Below, one piece after another: positions 16,224-25,475 of a DNA stretch of 64,000 nt (its first letter is position 1; every line of letters begins with the position of its first letter). The stretch comes from JAKQDH01 sp029558835 (lineage in GTDB: Bacteria; Planctomycetota; Phycisphaerae; UBA1845), in assembly GCA_035356615.1 (NCBI GenBank), contig DAOQSN010000006.1, positions 81,377-145,376 on the forward strand, read 5' to 3'. Both the position numbers and the translations under genes were made by a program. A model generated the notes under the pieces. The model was not told where the DNA came from, made no database searches, and saw only the letters and a list, made by a program, of their open reading frames with translations.

Positions 16224-18446
16224 ATGCGTAGCGAGGAGAGGGTTCTAGCATCGCCGCGTGTCAAGTCGGTGGCCGTGGTCGGCAATCCGAACACCGGAAA
16301 GACCACGCTGTTCAACGCGCTCACCGGGTTCCGGCAGCGGGTAGGGAACTACCCGGGCGTCACCGTGGAAAGCAAGGTCGGCTGGTTGCGGGACGCCGGT
16401 GAGACGGGCGCTATCGAAGTCATCGACCTGCCGGGCACGTACAGCCTCTCCGCACGCTCGGCGGACGAGGCGGTGGTGCTGGATACCCTTCTCGGGCACA
16501 CCGACGCACTCGAGCGCCCTGATCTGATCGTCGTCGTGGTGGACGCCAGCCACCCGCGTCGCAATCTGTTCCTGCTGACGCAGATTCTCGAACTTGGGCG
16601 CCCGGTCATTGTCGCATTGAACATGATGGACGTCGCGCGTGGGCGCGGCATTCACTGGGATGCCGCGGCGCTGGCGCGGCGATTGGGCGTGCCGGTGGTG
16701 CCGGTGGTGGCCACGCGGCGCGAGGGCATCGAGGCGTTGACGAAGACCATCCTTACCGCAGAACACGCCGCCCCGCGTGTGCCGGGGCCGGCTTTGCCAC
16801 CGGCGGTGGATGCTGAGCTTGCCGCGTTGGAGGAGTGGAAGGCGGGCGACGCGGAACCGCCGGACACGAGGCCGGTACGAGCGCAGTGGCTGCAAGCGCT
16901 GCTGGACCCCGCGGGGTATCACGAACAGCGTTTGGCGGTCCGCTGGGGGGCGGACGTGACCCAGCGTCTGGGCGCGGCGCGCGCGCGACTGGAAGCGGCC
17001 GGGCACGGCGTTCCCGAGATCGAGGCGGTGGCCCGGTACGCCTGGATCGAGCAGTTGCTCCGTGACGTCGTGACGTGCCCGCACCGTCCCCGGCGCTCCA
17101 AGTCGGAGGGCGCGGACCGCGTGCTGACCCACCCCGTGGCGGGCTTGCTGATCTTCGCGGGGCTGATGCTGCTCATGTTCCAGTCCCTGTACGAGTGGGC
17201 TGCCCCGCTCGCGGATGCAATTGATCGGGCGGTGGCGTTGAGCGGCGCGGCCGTGGCGAACTGGGTTCCACCCGGTACGCTGCGCAGCCTGCTGGTCGAC
17301 GGTGCCCTGGCGGGCGTCGGGGCGGTGTTGGTTTTTCTTCCGCAGATCATGCTGCTGTTTCTGTTTCTCGGCATTCTGGAGGACTGCGGGTATCTATCCC
17401 GAGCGGCCCTGCTGGTGGACCGCTTCATGAACGTCGCGGGCTTAAGCGGCAAGAGCGTAATCCCGCTGCTGACCTCGTTCGGGTGCGCGGTGCCGGGCAT
17501 CCTCGCCACGCGCACGATCGAGAATGCGCGGGACCGGGTACTGACGATGCTGATTGCGCCACTGATGAGCTGCAGTGCGCGACTGCCGGTGTACGTGCTG
17601 TTGGTCGGGGCGTTCGTGCCCGAGCGTACGTTGCTGGGCGGGTGGCTGCACGTGCAGGCGACGGTGCTGACGGTGATGTACCTGATCGGCGTGATCGTGG
17701 CGATTCCGGTGGCGTGGGTGCTGAAGCGCACGCTGCTGCGCGGGGAGACACTGCCGTTTCTGATGGAGCTGCCGGCGTACCGGTGGCCCACTCCGCGCAC
17801 GGTCCTGTACCGGGTGTATGAGCAGGGCAAGGAGTTCTGCCTGCGGGCGGGTACGATCGTTTTCGCCGTGACCGTCGTGATCTGGGCACTGGGGTACTAC
17901 CCGCGTCCCGCGTCGGTGACCCCACTCCCGGCGGCCGGGCAGGACGGTGCTGTTGCCTCCGGCGAGGCGGAACTTGCGGCAGCAGCACGGGCCCCGGCGG
18001 CAGGCCCGACTGCGGACGGTACGAACCTGGAGGGGAGCTACCTGGGTCGCATGGGGCGGTGGCTGGAGCCGGTGGTGCGGCCGCTGGGCTGGGACTGGCG
18101 GATTGCGACGGCCACCATCGCCTCTCTGCCGGCCCGGGAGCTGGTGGTGGCCACGCTGGGCACCCTGTTTCACATGGGGGGCGGCGACGGTGGCGAGCCA
18201 GTGGAACTGAAGGAGCGCTTGCAGCGGGCCGTCCGTGCGGACGGTCGACCGGTGTTCACGCTGCCGGTGGCGTTGTCGGTGATGGTGTTTTTCTCGCTGT
18301 GTTGTCAGTGTGCGGCGACGCTGGCCGCGATTCAGCGCGAGACGCATTCGTGGCGTTGGCCAGCGCTGACGTTCGGGTACATGACGGCGCTGGCCTACGT
18401 GGGCGCGCTGGTGACGTACCAGGTCGCCTCGCGGTTGATGGCGTAG
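16224..18446 (+). CDS. feoB: Ferrous iron transport protein B
   Basis: FeoB imports Fe(II) across the inner membrane using an N-terminal G-protein domain. The 740-residue protein shows G1 GNPNTGKT at 20-27, G3 DLPG at 68-71 and G4 NMMD at 133-136. The membrane part begins near residue 300 and contains the two gate motifs, 'FGCAVPGILATRTIE' and the cysteine-containing 'FFSLCCQCAATLAAIQRE'. Length is a little below the usual 750-800. It is the central gene of the operon behind two Fur-box-like sites. Confidence 0.95.
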   Translation: MRSEERVLASPRVKSVAVVGNPNTGKTTLFNALTGFRQRVGNYPGVTVESKVGWLRDAGETGAIEVIDLPGTYSLSARSADEAVVLDTLLGHTDALERPDLIVVVVDASHPRRNLFLLTQILELGRPVIVALNMMDVARGRGIHWDAAALARRLGVPVVPVVATRREGIEALTKTILTAEHAAPRVPGPALPPAVDAELAALEEWKAGDAEPPDTRPVRAQWLQALLDPAGYHEQRLAVRWGADVTQRLGAARARLEAAGHGVPEIEAVARYAWIEQLLRDVVTCPHRPRRSKSEGADRVLTHPVAGLLIFAGLMLLMFQSLYEWAAPLADAIDRAVALSGAAVANWVPPGTLRSLLVDGALAGVGAVLVFLPQIMLLFLFLGILEDCGYLSRAALLVDRFMNVAGLSGKSVIPLLTSFGCAVPGILATRTIENARDRVLTMLIAPLMSCSARLPVYVLLVGAFVPERTLLGGWLHVQATVLTVMYLIGVIVAIPVAWVLKRTLLRGETLPFLMELPAYRWPTPRTVLYRVYEQGKEFCLRAGTIVFAVTVVIWALGYYPRPASVTPLPAAGQDGAVASGEAELAAAARAPAAGPTADGTNLEGSYLGRMGRWLEPVVRPLGWDWRIATATIASLPARELVVATLGTLFHMGGGDGGEPVELKERLQRAVRADGRPVFTLPVALSVMVFFSLCCQCAATLAAIQRETHSWRWPALTFGYMTALAYVGALVTYQVASRLMA

Positions 18447-18463
18447 GCGCGGAGCAAGCGATC

Positions 18464-18730
18464 GTGCCGATCGGGTGGCAGGACATCCTCGCCTGGGGCG
18501 CGGTGGTAGCGGCCGTGGTGTACCTTGGCCGAGCCGCGTATTGGAGGGTGCGTCGCGGGCCTGCAGTGGGCGGTAGGTGCCACGGCTGCGTCTTCAAGCC
18601 GGCGACCGGCTTGGAGGGCTGCACGTCACCAACGCCGGCGACGATTCAGACTGCGCCAGGCCGGATTCCCCTGCCCATCCTTGGGAACCATCCACAAGCC
18701 CCCGCTCCTTCCAGGGAGGCAGGAGTCTAG
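18464..18730 (+). CDS. FeoB-associated Cys-rich membrane protein
   Basis: Starting at the GTG at 18464 with GGAG nine bases upstream, this 88-residue product has one N-terminal membrane segment (IGWQDILAWGAVVAAVVYL), a basic stop, then a short cytoplasmic part with CHGC and a later Cys (GLEGC). That is the layout of the small Cys-rich proteins often encoded directly after feoB. The last 40 residues are proline-rich and not recognisable; they run up to a repeat element. It lies 17 bases after feoB. Confidence 0.65.
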   Translation: MPIGWQDILAWGAVVAAVVYLGRAAYWRVRRGPAVGGRCHGCVFKPATGLEGCTSPTPATIQTAPGRIPLPILGNHPQAPAPSREAGV

Positions 18731-18863
18731 CGCGGGTGCCATGCCGTCATCCGCCGCGAGCGGGGGGCGGGCATTCGATCGCTCGCAGAACCATGCTTAC
18801 CCGCGACTGTGGTCGCGGGAAAGCATGGCACCCACGACGATGGGGATGTTGACTACGCACGTT
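18729..18863. repeat. Dispersed hairpin repeat, family 1, copy C (degenerate)
   Basis: It shares GCGGGTGCCATGCCG, CATGCTTACCCGCGAC and GTCGCGGGAAAGCATGGCACCCAC with copies A and B, but its ends have decayed. It sits exactly between the convergent feo operon and the response-regulator gene, where a two-way terminator would be expected. The CCCGCGAC/GTCGCGGG hairpin could serve that role. Confidence 0.6.
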
Positions 18864-18894
18864 CCCGCAGGGAAGTGCGGGCCTGCAGCGGCCC

Positions 18895-20304
18895 TCAATG
18901 GGCGCCGAGTTCGAGGGCGTCGGGCAGCAGGCCGTAACGCTTCATCTTCTTGTAGAGAGTCGTGCGGTTGATGCCGAGCTGCTCGGCCGTGAGTTGGCGG
19001 TTCCAGCCGTTGGCCTGTAGTGCCGCTTCCAGAATGCGGCGTTCGGGCTCGGCCAGGGCTTCGCGCAGCGGCTTCGGTTGATAGGGTGGCGGCTCGCCGG
19101 TCGGTCGCCCGGGGTTAAAGACGCGCGGCGGCAGGTCGGCAAGGGTAACGTGAGGGCCCTTGCTCAACACGACGGCCCGCTCGACGGCGTTTTCCAGCTC
19201 GCGCACGTTTCCCGGCCAGGAGTAGCGTTGCAGGGCGGCCAGCGCGTCGGGCTCGAAATCCAGCAGGTGACGTTTCATGCGCTCGCAGAACTGGCGCAGG
19301 AAGTGGCGGGCGAGGAGCACGATGTCGCTGGCCCGGTCCGCCAGCGGGGGCAGGTCGACGGTCACCACGTTGATGCGATAGAAGAGGTCCTCGCGGAAGC
19401 GGCCGGCGCGCACTTCGGCCTCAAGGTCCACGTTGGTGGCGAGGACAAAGCGCAGGTCCACGGTCTCGGTCTTGTTGCTGCCGAGCGGTTCGAACTGTTG
19501 AGATTGCAGGACGCGGAGCAGCTTCACCTGGAGACCCGGGGAGGCGGTGGCGATTTCGTCGAGGAAGATGGTGCCCGGGTGGGCGGCCTTGAACTTGCCC
19601 TCCTTGTTGGCGACGGCCCCGGTGAACGCGCCCCGGACGTGCCCGAACAACTCGCTTTCCAGCAGGGATTCGGGAATCGCGCCGCAGGCCACCTCGACGA
19701 AGGGCTTGTCGCGACGGGCGCTGCGCTGGTGAATGACCTGCGCGACCAGGGATTTGCCGGTGCCGGAAGGCCCCTGCAACAGGACGGTCACGTCCGACTC
19801 CGCGACCGTTTCCACCATGTCCAGCACCTTGCGCAGGCGGTAGTCCTGCCCGACGACCTGCTCGAGTCCAAAGCGTTGGTCAAGGCGTTCGCGCAGACGC
19901 CGGTTCTCGCGGACCAGCGTGCGCTGCTGAAGGGCGCGCTCGATCGTCAGGGAGAGCTCATCGTCATGGATGGGCTTGGTGAGGTAATCATAGGCGCCCA
20001 TCTTGATGGCCTCGACGGCGCTCTCGATCGTGCCGTAGCCGGTCATCATGACGACGACGGTTTCCGGCCAGCGTTTACGCAGGATGTGCAGCAACTCGAA
20101 GCCGTCGCCGCCGGGCATGTTGATGTCGGTAAGGACGAGGTCCGGCACCTGCTGCTGACACGCGGGAAGCGCTTCGTTCAGGTTGGCGGCGACGTCAACC
20201 GCATAGCCCTCCAGTTGCAGGAACTCGCGCAGCGAATCGAGGATGATGCGATCATCATCGACCAGCAGCACGTGCGCTTTCGGTGTTGTTGCAGCCATAC
20301 TCAT
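18895..20304 (-). CDS. Sigma-54-dependent response regulator, NtrC family
   Basis: The 469-residue product has a receiver domain (DDD near residue 15, phospho-acceptor in 'LVLTDINMPGGDG', 'KP' in 'YLTKPIHDDE'), an AAA+ domain with Walker A GPSGTGKS, GAFTGA (the sigma-54 contact loop), 'GTIFLDEIATAS' Walker B and 'RFREDLFYRINV', and a C-terminal Fis-type helix-turn-helix ('LTAEQLGINRTTLYKKMKRYG'). It should activate sigma-54 promoters when phosphorylated. The start at 20304 overlaps the kinase stop as ATGA, indicating translational coupling. Its targets are not evident here. Confidence 0.93.
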   Translation of the reverse strand: MSMAATTPKAHVLLVDDDRIILDSLREFLQLEGYAVDVAANLNEALPACQQQVPDLVLTDINMPGGDGFELLHILRKRWPETVVVMMTGYGTIESAVEAIKMGAYDYLTKPIHDDELSLTIERALQQRTLVRENRRLRERLDQRFGLEQVVGQDYRLRKVLDMVETVAESDVTVLLQGPSGTGKSLVAQVIHQRSARRDKPFVEVACGAIPESLLESELFGHVRGAFTGAVANKEGKFKAAHPGTIFLDEIATASPGLQVKLLRVLQSQQFEPLGSNKTETVDLRFVLATNVDLEAEVRAGRFREDLFYRINVVTVDLPPLADRASDIVLLARHFLRQFCERMKRHLLDFEPDALAALQRYSWPGNVRELENAVERAVVLSKGPHVTLADLPPRVFNPGRPTGEPPPYQPKPLREALAEPERRILEAALQANGWNRQLTAEQLGINRTTLYKKMKRYGLLPDALELGAH

Positions 20305-21500
20305 CCGGTCTCGCAAGGTGCCGTGGGGGCGCAAGCACGGTCGGCCCGCATCGTCGGCGGCGTGCCCGTGGATGGCGCGTGGGCGCCGGCGGACTGAGTC
20401 CGGCTGGGCACCGCCTGACAGGCGGCCACGGGGATGCGCACGGTGAACACCGCCCCGCCCTGCTCGCCGCCGGCCGCGTCGATGGTTCCCTGCATGCCCG
20501 TGATGTAGTCGCGGCAGATGGCCAACCCCAGGCCCGTGCCCTGGCCCGGTGGCTTGGTCGTGAAGAACGGCTCAAAGACGCGCTCCGGCGGGTTCGGCAG
20601 CCCGACGCCCGTGTCGGCGACGCGGATGACGACCTGCTCCTGGACGATGCCGGTGGTGACGGTGAGCCGGCCGCCCTGGGGCATGGCGTCGATGGCGTTC
20701 TTGATGAGGTTGCAGCAAACCTGGAGCAGCCGCCCGCCGCGGATTCCCGGCAGGTGCTGCTGTTGGAAGTCGGCGGCCACCACGATGTTCCGCGCCTCGG
20801 CCGCGGGGCCGAGGCTGTTGAGCGCTTGGACTACCACCTCATTGACGGGCAGCACGTCGAACTCGCCCTGGGTGCTGCGGGAGAACTCCAGCAACTCGCC
20901 GATGATCTGCACCATGCGCATCAGGCCGGTGCGGGATTCGTCCAGATACGCGCGCAGCTTAGGCTCCGGAGCATCGCCCACGAGCCGCAACGCGAGGTTG
21001 ACGTAACGGAGAATACCATCGAGCGGGTTGTTCAGCTCATGGGCGACCTTGGCGGCGAGCTTGCCCACGGCCGCCAGGCGCTCCGCCACGGCCAGTCGCT
21101 GCTCCAGCCCCACCCACTTCGAGCCGTCCTCGAGGTGGACCACGATGCCGTGAACCGCGCCGCCCTCCCGTGTGCGCCAAGGGGCGCAGTCGAGGATGAT
21201 GAGTCCCTGTCCCGTGGTTCCGCCGGGTAGCGCGCAGGCGAACCGGGCCGAGGCCCCGGACGCCAGCAGGCGGGCTATCTCGCTCGGCCAGCCGTCGAAG
21301 GGGTCCAGGAAGCGCGCGCCCGCGAAGATGGTCGGCAGGTCGTCACCGGGCGCCAAGCAGGTGCCGGCCGCGGCGGTCCGATAGCATACGGTGAGGTCCG
21401 GCGCCACCAGCAACACCCCGCCGGGCAGGCTCTCCAGGACTTCGAGAGCCGCATCCGCCGGCAGCGTGCGAGGATTCGTGCTGGTGCCCGCTGCGTCCAT
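20301..21500 (-). CDS. Sensor histidine kinase, PAS-HisKA-HATPase
   Basis: The 399-residue kinase has an N-terminal PAS-like region ('LESLPGGVLLVAPDLTVCYRT'), the H-box AHELNNPLDGIL, N-box 'NLIKNAIDAMPQGG', DTGVGL and GTGLGLAICRDYI. No membrane segments are visible, so it senses a cytoplasmic signal. The C-terminal 40 residues after the ATPase domain are low-complexity. The ATG at 21500 was chosen over an upstream TTG; GGGAGG lies about 13 bases before it. Co-transcribed with the regulator through a 4-base overlap. Confidence 0.92.
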   Translation of the reverse strand: MDAAGTSTNPRTLPADAALEVLESLPGGVLLVAPDLTVCYRTAAAGTCLAPGDDLPTIFAGARFLDPFDGWPSEIARLLASGASARFACALPGGTTGQGLIILDCAPWRTREGGAVHGIVVHLEDGSKWVGLEQRLAVAERLAAVGKLAAKVAHELNNPLDGILRYVNLALRLVGDAPEPKLRAYLDESRTGLMRMVQIIGELLEFSRSTQGEFDVLPVNEVVVQALNSLGPAAEARNIVVAADFQQQHLPGIRGGRLLQVCCNLIKNAIDAMPQGGRLTVTTGIVQEQVVIRVADTGVGLPNPPERVFEPFFTTKPPGQGTGLGLAICRDYITGMQGTIDAAGGEQGGAVFTVRIPVAACQAVPSRTQSAGAHAPSTGTPPTMRADRACAPTAPCETG

Positions 21501-21765
21501 GATTGTTTGAGGCCCTCCCGGAACTCGGTGCTGCAACCACCCTGGCGGCGTGCCCGCACGGGTGGAACGCCCGTGCCGCCGTTCCGCGCCGCAAGCGCCC
21601 GGTTGTTATCGGCCTTTCAGCATGAAAACGCCGGGCGCGCGGCGCGCTGCTTATACGTCCCCGAAAGGTATCGGCAAGGTTCGCGCACCGTTTGACGTGC
21701 AGTGTTGTCGGAAGGCAACATGAAAGCCGGGGCGGGATGGGCGGCGTATGCGTCCTATAGCTAAT

Positions 21766-21858
21766 GAAAAACGCAGAAGTCAGAATGCAGGAATGGGCCC
21801 ACTACGGCCCCTGCACGGACGGCGCCTTTCTGCATTCTTACTTCTGCATTCTGCATGC
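21766..21858. repeat. Inverted repeat of a GAATGCAGAAG-type element
   Basis: The left arm (about 21770-21791, CGCAGAAGTCAGAATGCAG) and the right arm (about 21830-21858, CTGCATTCTTACTTCTGC) are complementary over about 23 bases with three mismatches and a 36-base loop. A related GAATGCAGAATGCAGAAG block lies at 23256-23282, on the other side of the phosphoglycerate mutase gene. The hairpin sits just after that gene's stop codon, and elsewhere in the 363-base gap I see nothing. Confidence 0.55.
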
Positions 21859-21863
21859 GGCCG

Positions 21864-23069
21864 TCAGGCCCCGTACTTCTGTAGACGGCCCGCGTGTGCC
21901 AATGCCAGCGGCAGCAGGTAACGTGCCTCGAACTGGCCGAGCCCGCCGTGCAGGCATTCGCGTTCCCCGAAACCGCTCACCCGATCCGGCCGGCAGGTCT
22001 CGGCGGCCAGGAGCACCGGTACCGGGTGCCAGCTATGACTGCGCAGGCGACACGGGGTGCTGTGATCGCCGGTTACAATCAGCACGGCGGGCTTCAGCGA
22101 AAGCAGCGTCGGAATCTGCGCGTCGAGGTGTTCGAGGTGCTTGACTTTCCCCGGGAAGTTGCCGTCCTCACCGGTGCTGTCGGTGTACTTATAGTGGAGA
22201 AAGAAGAAGTCGAACTCATCCCAGTGTCGCCGGAGGGCGTTGAGCTGGTCCTCCAACTGGAGCGGACGGGCCGGCAGCGTCATGCCGACGAGGCGTGCCA
22301 GGCCGCGGTACATCGGATACACGGCGATGGCGGCCGCGCGCAGGCCGTAGACGTCCCGCATCGTGGGAATGTCCGGTCGCTTGGCGAAACCGCGCAGGGT
22401 GAGCATGTTCGCGGGACGATCATGGCGGAGGATTTCGCGTGCCTGGTGTACGAACTGGGCTGCCAGCTCGGCCGTACGTTGGGCGCCCGCGTGCCGTGCC
22501 TTGGGTTCCAGCGGCCGCGCGCCGACCCGCTGCGGGTCCGTATCTTCAACCTCGCCCTCCAGACCCGCGGCGCGAAACACGATCACAAAGCGGTAGTCGC
22601 GTACGGGTTCGACGAACAACTGCACGTCCGGCAGGCGGATGGCACGCAGTTTCTCGACCAGCTTGGCGCAGGTTTCCGTGGGGATGCGCCCCGCGCGGCG
22701 GTCCGTGATGAGCCCCTCCCCATCCACGGTGCAGAAGTTGCCGCGCACCGCAACGTCATCGGGGCCCAAGTCGAAATCGATCCCCAGCGCCTCGAGCACG
22801 CCGCGCCCGATGGCGTATTGCAGCGGGTCGTACCCGAACAGCCCAAGGTGTCCCGGGCCGCTGCCGGGCGTGATGCCGGGCAATACCGGGTACATCAAGC
22901 CGCAGGTGTTATGTCGGGCCAACTCATCCAGATACGGAGTGGCCGCGGCCTCCAGCTCGGTGGGTCCGCCCGGTTCCATGGGCAAGCCGCCCAACCCGTC
23001 GGCAACGACCAGCACGATCTTCGCTTCGTTGTTGACGTTCAACTCCCGCGTGAGCTTGTGCATGTCCAT
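21864..23069 (-). CDS. apgM: 2,3-bisphosphoglycerate-independent phosphoglycerate mutase, archaeal type
   Basis: The enzyme interconverts 3- and 2-phosphoglycerate in glycolysis. The 401-residue product belongs to the alkaline-phosphatase superfamily: 'VLVVADGLGGLP', 'GITPGSGPGHLGLFGYDP' (nucleophile serine region), 'RGNFCTVDGEGLITDRRAGRI', 'FLHYKYTDSTGEDGNFPGKV' and 'TGDHSTPCRLRSHSWHPVPVLL' with metal-binding Asp/His residues. Length suits the aPGAM family (about 400). The start is the ATG at 23069 with GGAAG upstream. A longer frame upstream is spurious. It has no operon partner; repeat elements flank both sides. Confidence 0.92.
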   Translation of the reverse strand: MDMHKLTRELNVNNEAKIVLVVADGLGGLPMEPGGPTELEAAATPYLDELARHNTCGLMYPVLPGITPGSGPGHLGLFGYDPLQYAIGRGVLEALGIDFDLGPDDVAVRGNFCTVDGEGLITDRRAGRIPTETCAKLVEKLRAIRLPDVQLFVEPVRDYRFVIVFRAAGLEGEVEDTDPQRVGARPLEPKARHAGAQRTAELAAQFVHQAREILRHDRPANMLTLRGFAKRPDIPTMRDVYGLRAAAIAVYPMYRGLARLVGMTLPARPLQLEDQLNALRRHWDEFDFFFLHYKYTDSTGEDGNFPGKVKHLEHLDAQIPTLLSLKPAVLIVTGDHSTPCRLRSHSWHPVPVLLAAETCRPDRVSGFGERECLHGGLGQFEARYLLPLALAHAGRLQKYGA

Positions 23070-23255
23070 GTTCTTCCAACCAGCGCAAGTGACAATGTGC
23101 GTCGCCCGGCGTCCGCTGGCTCCGTACCCGCCGCCGGATAGTATCGTCCAACCGACCGGGCCGCCAGAGTTAGCGGGCGGGTCGCAGGTGGGCCGACGCC
23201 GGGGAGAGGCCGGTGCACGGTGCAGCCGGACGACTTGGCGGGAGCAACTGCGGGA

Positions 23256-23443
23256 ATGCAGAATGCAGAAGGCACGATTCAGAAAGAGGAGTGCGCGGGC
23301 GGCTCGACGACGTACACCGGGGAGGTCGGACTGATGGCCTGCTCCAAGCGGGGGCGCCTTCCTGGCGGCGGGACTGCTGCTGCAACGAACGGTCACTCCA
23401 TCACGGGAGGAGCATGGCGGCGCTGCGCTTGGCCATGCCACCC
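23256..23443. repeat. Two repeat fragments in the apgM-panD gap
   Basis: The 465-base gap 23070-23534 contains a GAATGCAGAATGCAGAAG block at about 23256-23282, related to the inverted repeat at 21766-21858. It also holds a family 2 copy, GCATGGCGGCGCTGCGCTTGG then CCATGCCACCC, at 23412-23443. No gene with a ribosome site is seen on either strand. Confidence 0.55.
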
Positions 23444-23534
23444 GGGTTCTGCACCTGGATCCTGCGTGGCTGCACTACCACCTGCCGGGCTTCGGAGGCG
23501 GGTCGCGGGGGGCTGACAACGGGCGCATGTTGCG

Positions 23535-23942
23535 TCAACCTTCGAGCATGGTAGCGATGTCGCCGAAGGTGGGCATGCCGGTGAGGGGGTACACGGGGTT
23601 GTTGCCTTCATCGAGTCGCAGCACCCGCGGCCGGAACCGCCCGTGGCGGACTTCCGCGTCCTCGACCCAGGCATAGGTCATGATGATGAGCCGGTCCCCG
23701 ATGCAGCCGAGGCGGGCGGCCGCTCCGTTGAGCACGATCCGACGGGAGCCCGGCGGCTCCGCAATGGCGTAGGTCTCAAAACGGGCGCCGTTGTTGACGT
23801 CGGCGACGAGCAGCTTCTCGTAGGGAAGAATGCCGACGGCGTCCATCAGTTCCGCGTCGATGCCCAGGCTGCCTTCGTACTGAACGTCGCCGTCCGTTAC
23901 GCACGCCAGGTGCAACTTGGATTTCAGCATCTCGATCTTCAC
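23535..23942 (-). CDS. panD: Aspartate 1-decarboxylase precursor
   Basis: PanD makes beta-alanine for pantothenate. The proenzyme self-cleaves between Gly24 and Ser25 to form a pyruvoyl cofactor. With the GTG at 23942 as start (GAGGA eight bases upstream), 'YEGS' falls exactly at residues 22-25, as in the E. coli enzyme, which supports this start over the ATG four codons later. 'MLKSKLHLACVTDGD', 'NNGARFETYAI' and 'NGAAARLGCIGDRLIIMTYA' are all family-typical. At 135 residues, length is normal. Confidence 0.95.
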   Translation of the reverse strand: MKIEMLKSKLHLACVTDGDVQYEGSLGIDAELMDAVGILPYEKLLVADVNNGARFETYAIAEPPGSRRIVLNGAAARLGCIGDRLIIMTYAWVEDAEVRHGRFRPRVLRLDEGNNPVYPLTGMPTFGDIATMLEG

Positions 23943-24055
23943 GGGCAGCGTCCTCGCACAGCGATCTTGAGGCATATTATGCCAGGAACGGTGGGAATGT
24001 CAAAGCCTCGCGGGCAGGCCGGCATGCGTTTGCAGCAGCCATCCCACGGCGGGAA

Positions 24056-24088
24056 GGCATGGCGGCCTGCGCTTGGCCATGCCACCCT
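24056..24088. repeat. Family 2 repeat copy upstream of the M42 peptidase
   Basis: GCATGGCGGCCTGCGCTTGG followed by CCATGCCACCC matches the copies at 23412 and 27521. The remaining part of the 460-base gap 23943-24404 shows no gene or obvious promoter. Confidence 0.5.
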
Positions 24089-24404
24089 GGCTTCGCTACC
24101 GGCATTCCACGTCGGCCGCGGGGAACGGATGCTGCTGCGCCGGAAGGGACAGGCCCGCTGACTCAGCCGCGCACCCGGGCCCGCCCCGTCACTGGAGTGC
24201 TACGGTGCCGGTCTCATTTCGAGGCTCCGCCTTGAGGACCTAACATCGGGCGCGTACACTGCTGGACCCTGCACAGGGCGGACTATGCCTGCCCCGAGAG
24301 GGCGGGGCATGGCGGAAGCAGGTGGGGACGGGAACGGCGGCGCGGTTCGATCCCGAACCCTGCGCGAAGGTTGCCCCCCGCAGCCGGGGATGGAGGAGAA
24401 TGCC

Positions 24405-25466
24405 TTGCGGACGGAGAGCTACGAGTTCCTCAAGCGTATCGTGGAGACGGCCTCGCCGTCCGGGTTTGAGCAGCCCGTCCAGCGGATCGTGCGAACGCGC
24501 ATGAAACGCTACGCCGATTCGATCGAGACGGACGTGCATGGCAACGTGGTCGTAGCGCAGAACCCGGGGGGGGCGCCGCGCGTCATGCTCGCGGGACACT
24601 GTGACCAGATCGGGTTAATGGTTAAGCACATCGACGAGTACGGCTTCCTGTTCTTCGCGGCCATTGGCGGGATTGATCCCGGGGTGCTGCCGGGGACGGC
24701 CGTTATTGTGCACACGCAACATGGCCCCGTGGACGGCGTGGTCGGGCGCAAACCGGTGCATATGCTGAAGCCGGAGGAGCGTGGAGCGAAGGTTGAACTG
24801 CGGGACCTATGGGTGGACATTGGCGCGAAGGACCGGAAGGACGCGCAGCGGGTGGTCAGCGTCGGCGACCCGATCACGTTCCGCACGCAGCTTGTGCACC
24901 TGGGGCAGGACCTGGTAACGGCGGCCGCGTTTGACAACAAGTGCGGCGTCTGGGTGGTGATGGAGGCATTGCGGCTGTGCTCGATCAAGAAGCTCCGCTG
25001 CGCCCTCTTCGCCGTCAGCACAGTGCAGGAGGAGCTTGGTCTGCGCGGGGCGCGAACCTCGTGCTTCGGACTGGACCCGCAGGTGGGTATCGCGGTGGAC
25101 GTGGCGCACGCCAGCGACTACCCCGACGTGGACAAGCGCATCAACGGCGAAGTGAGTCTGACGAAGGGGCCGGTCATCAGCCGCGGGGCCAATATCAACC
25201 CGGTCCTCGAGGGTGTGCTGGTGGAGACGGCACGGCGCAAACGCCTGGCGTTCCAACTGGAGGCCGAGCCGGGCGGGACCGGTACGGACGCCAATGCCAT
25301 GCAGTTGAGTCGGTCCGGGCTGGCGACGGCGCTGATCAGTATTCCGAATCGCTATATGCATACGCAGGTCGAGGTAGTCAGTTTGTCGGACTTGCAGGCG
25401 GCCGCGGGACTGCTGGCGGAAGCCGTGGCGCGCATCACGCCGAAGCTGCGTTTCATTCCCTCGTAG
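24405..25466 (+). CDS. M42 family metallopeptidase (FrvX/endoglucanase M type)
   Basis: These cytosolic dimetal aminopeptidases trim peptides and assemble into dodecameric tetrahedra. The 353-residue product shows 'ETASPSGFEQPVQRIV', metal ligand His in 'LAGHCDQIGLMV', 'VHMLKPEERG', 'FDNKCGVWVV' with metal-bridging Asp, 'STVQEELGLRGA' with catalytic Glu pair, 'DVAHASDYP' and 'RYMHTQVEVVSLSDL' with the last His ligand. GGAGGAGA lies directly ahead of the TTG at 24405, which I take as start; the ATG at 24390 overlaps that site. The SpoIIE phosphatase follows after 9 bases, so they are one transcription unit. Confidence 0.9.
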   Translation: MRTESYEFLKRIVETASPSGFEQPVQRIVRTRMKRYADSIETDVHGNVVVAQNPGGAPRVMLAGHCDQIGLMVKHIDEYGFLFFAAIGGIDPGVLPGTAVIVHTQHGPVDGVVGRKPVHMLKPEERGAKVELRDLWVDIGAKDRKDAQRVVSVGDPITFRTQLVHLGQDLVTAAAFDNKCGVWVVMEALRLCSIKKLRCALFAVSTVQEELGLRGARTSCFGLDPQVGIAVDVAHASDYPDVDKRINGEVSLTKGPVISRGANINPVLEGVLVETARRKRLAFQLEAEPGGTGTDANAMQLSRSGLATALISIPNRYMHTQVEVVSLSDLQAAAGLLAEAVARITPKLRFIPS

Positions 25467-25475
25467 AACGGACCG

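Noticed and set aside
23070..23441. N-terminal extension of the phosphoglycerate mutase frame by 124 codons
   Set aside because: The extension is low-complexity and runs through repeat elements; homologous sequence starts just after the ATG at 23069, which has a ribosome site.
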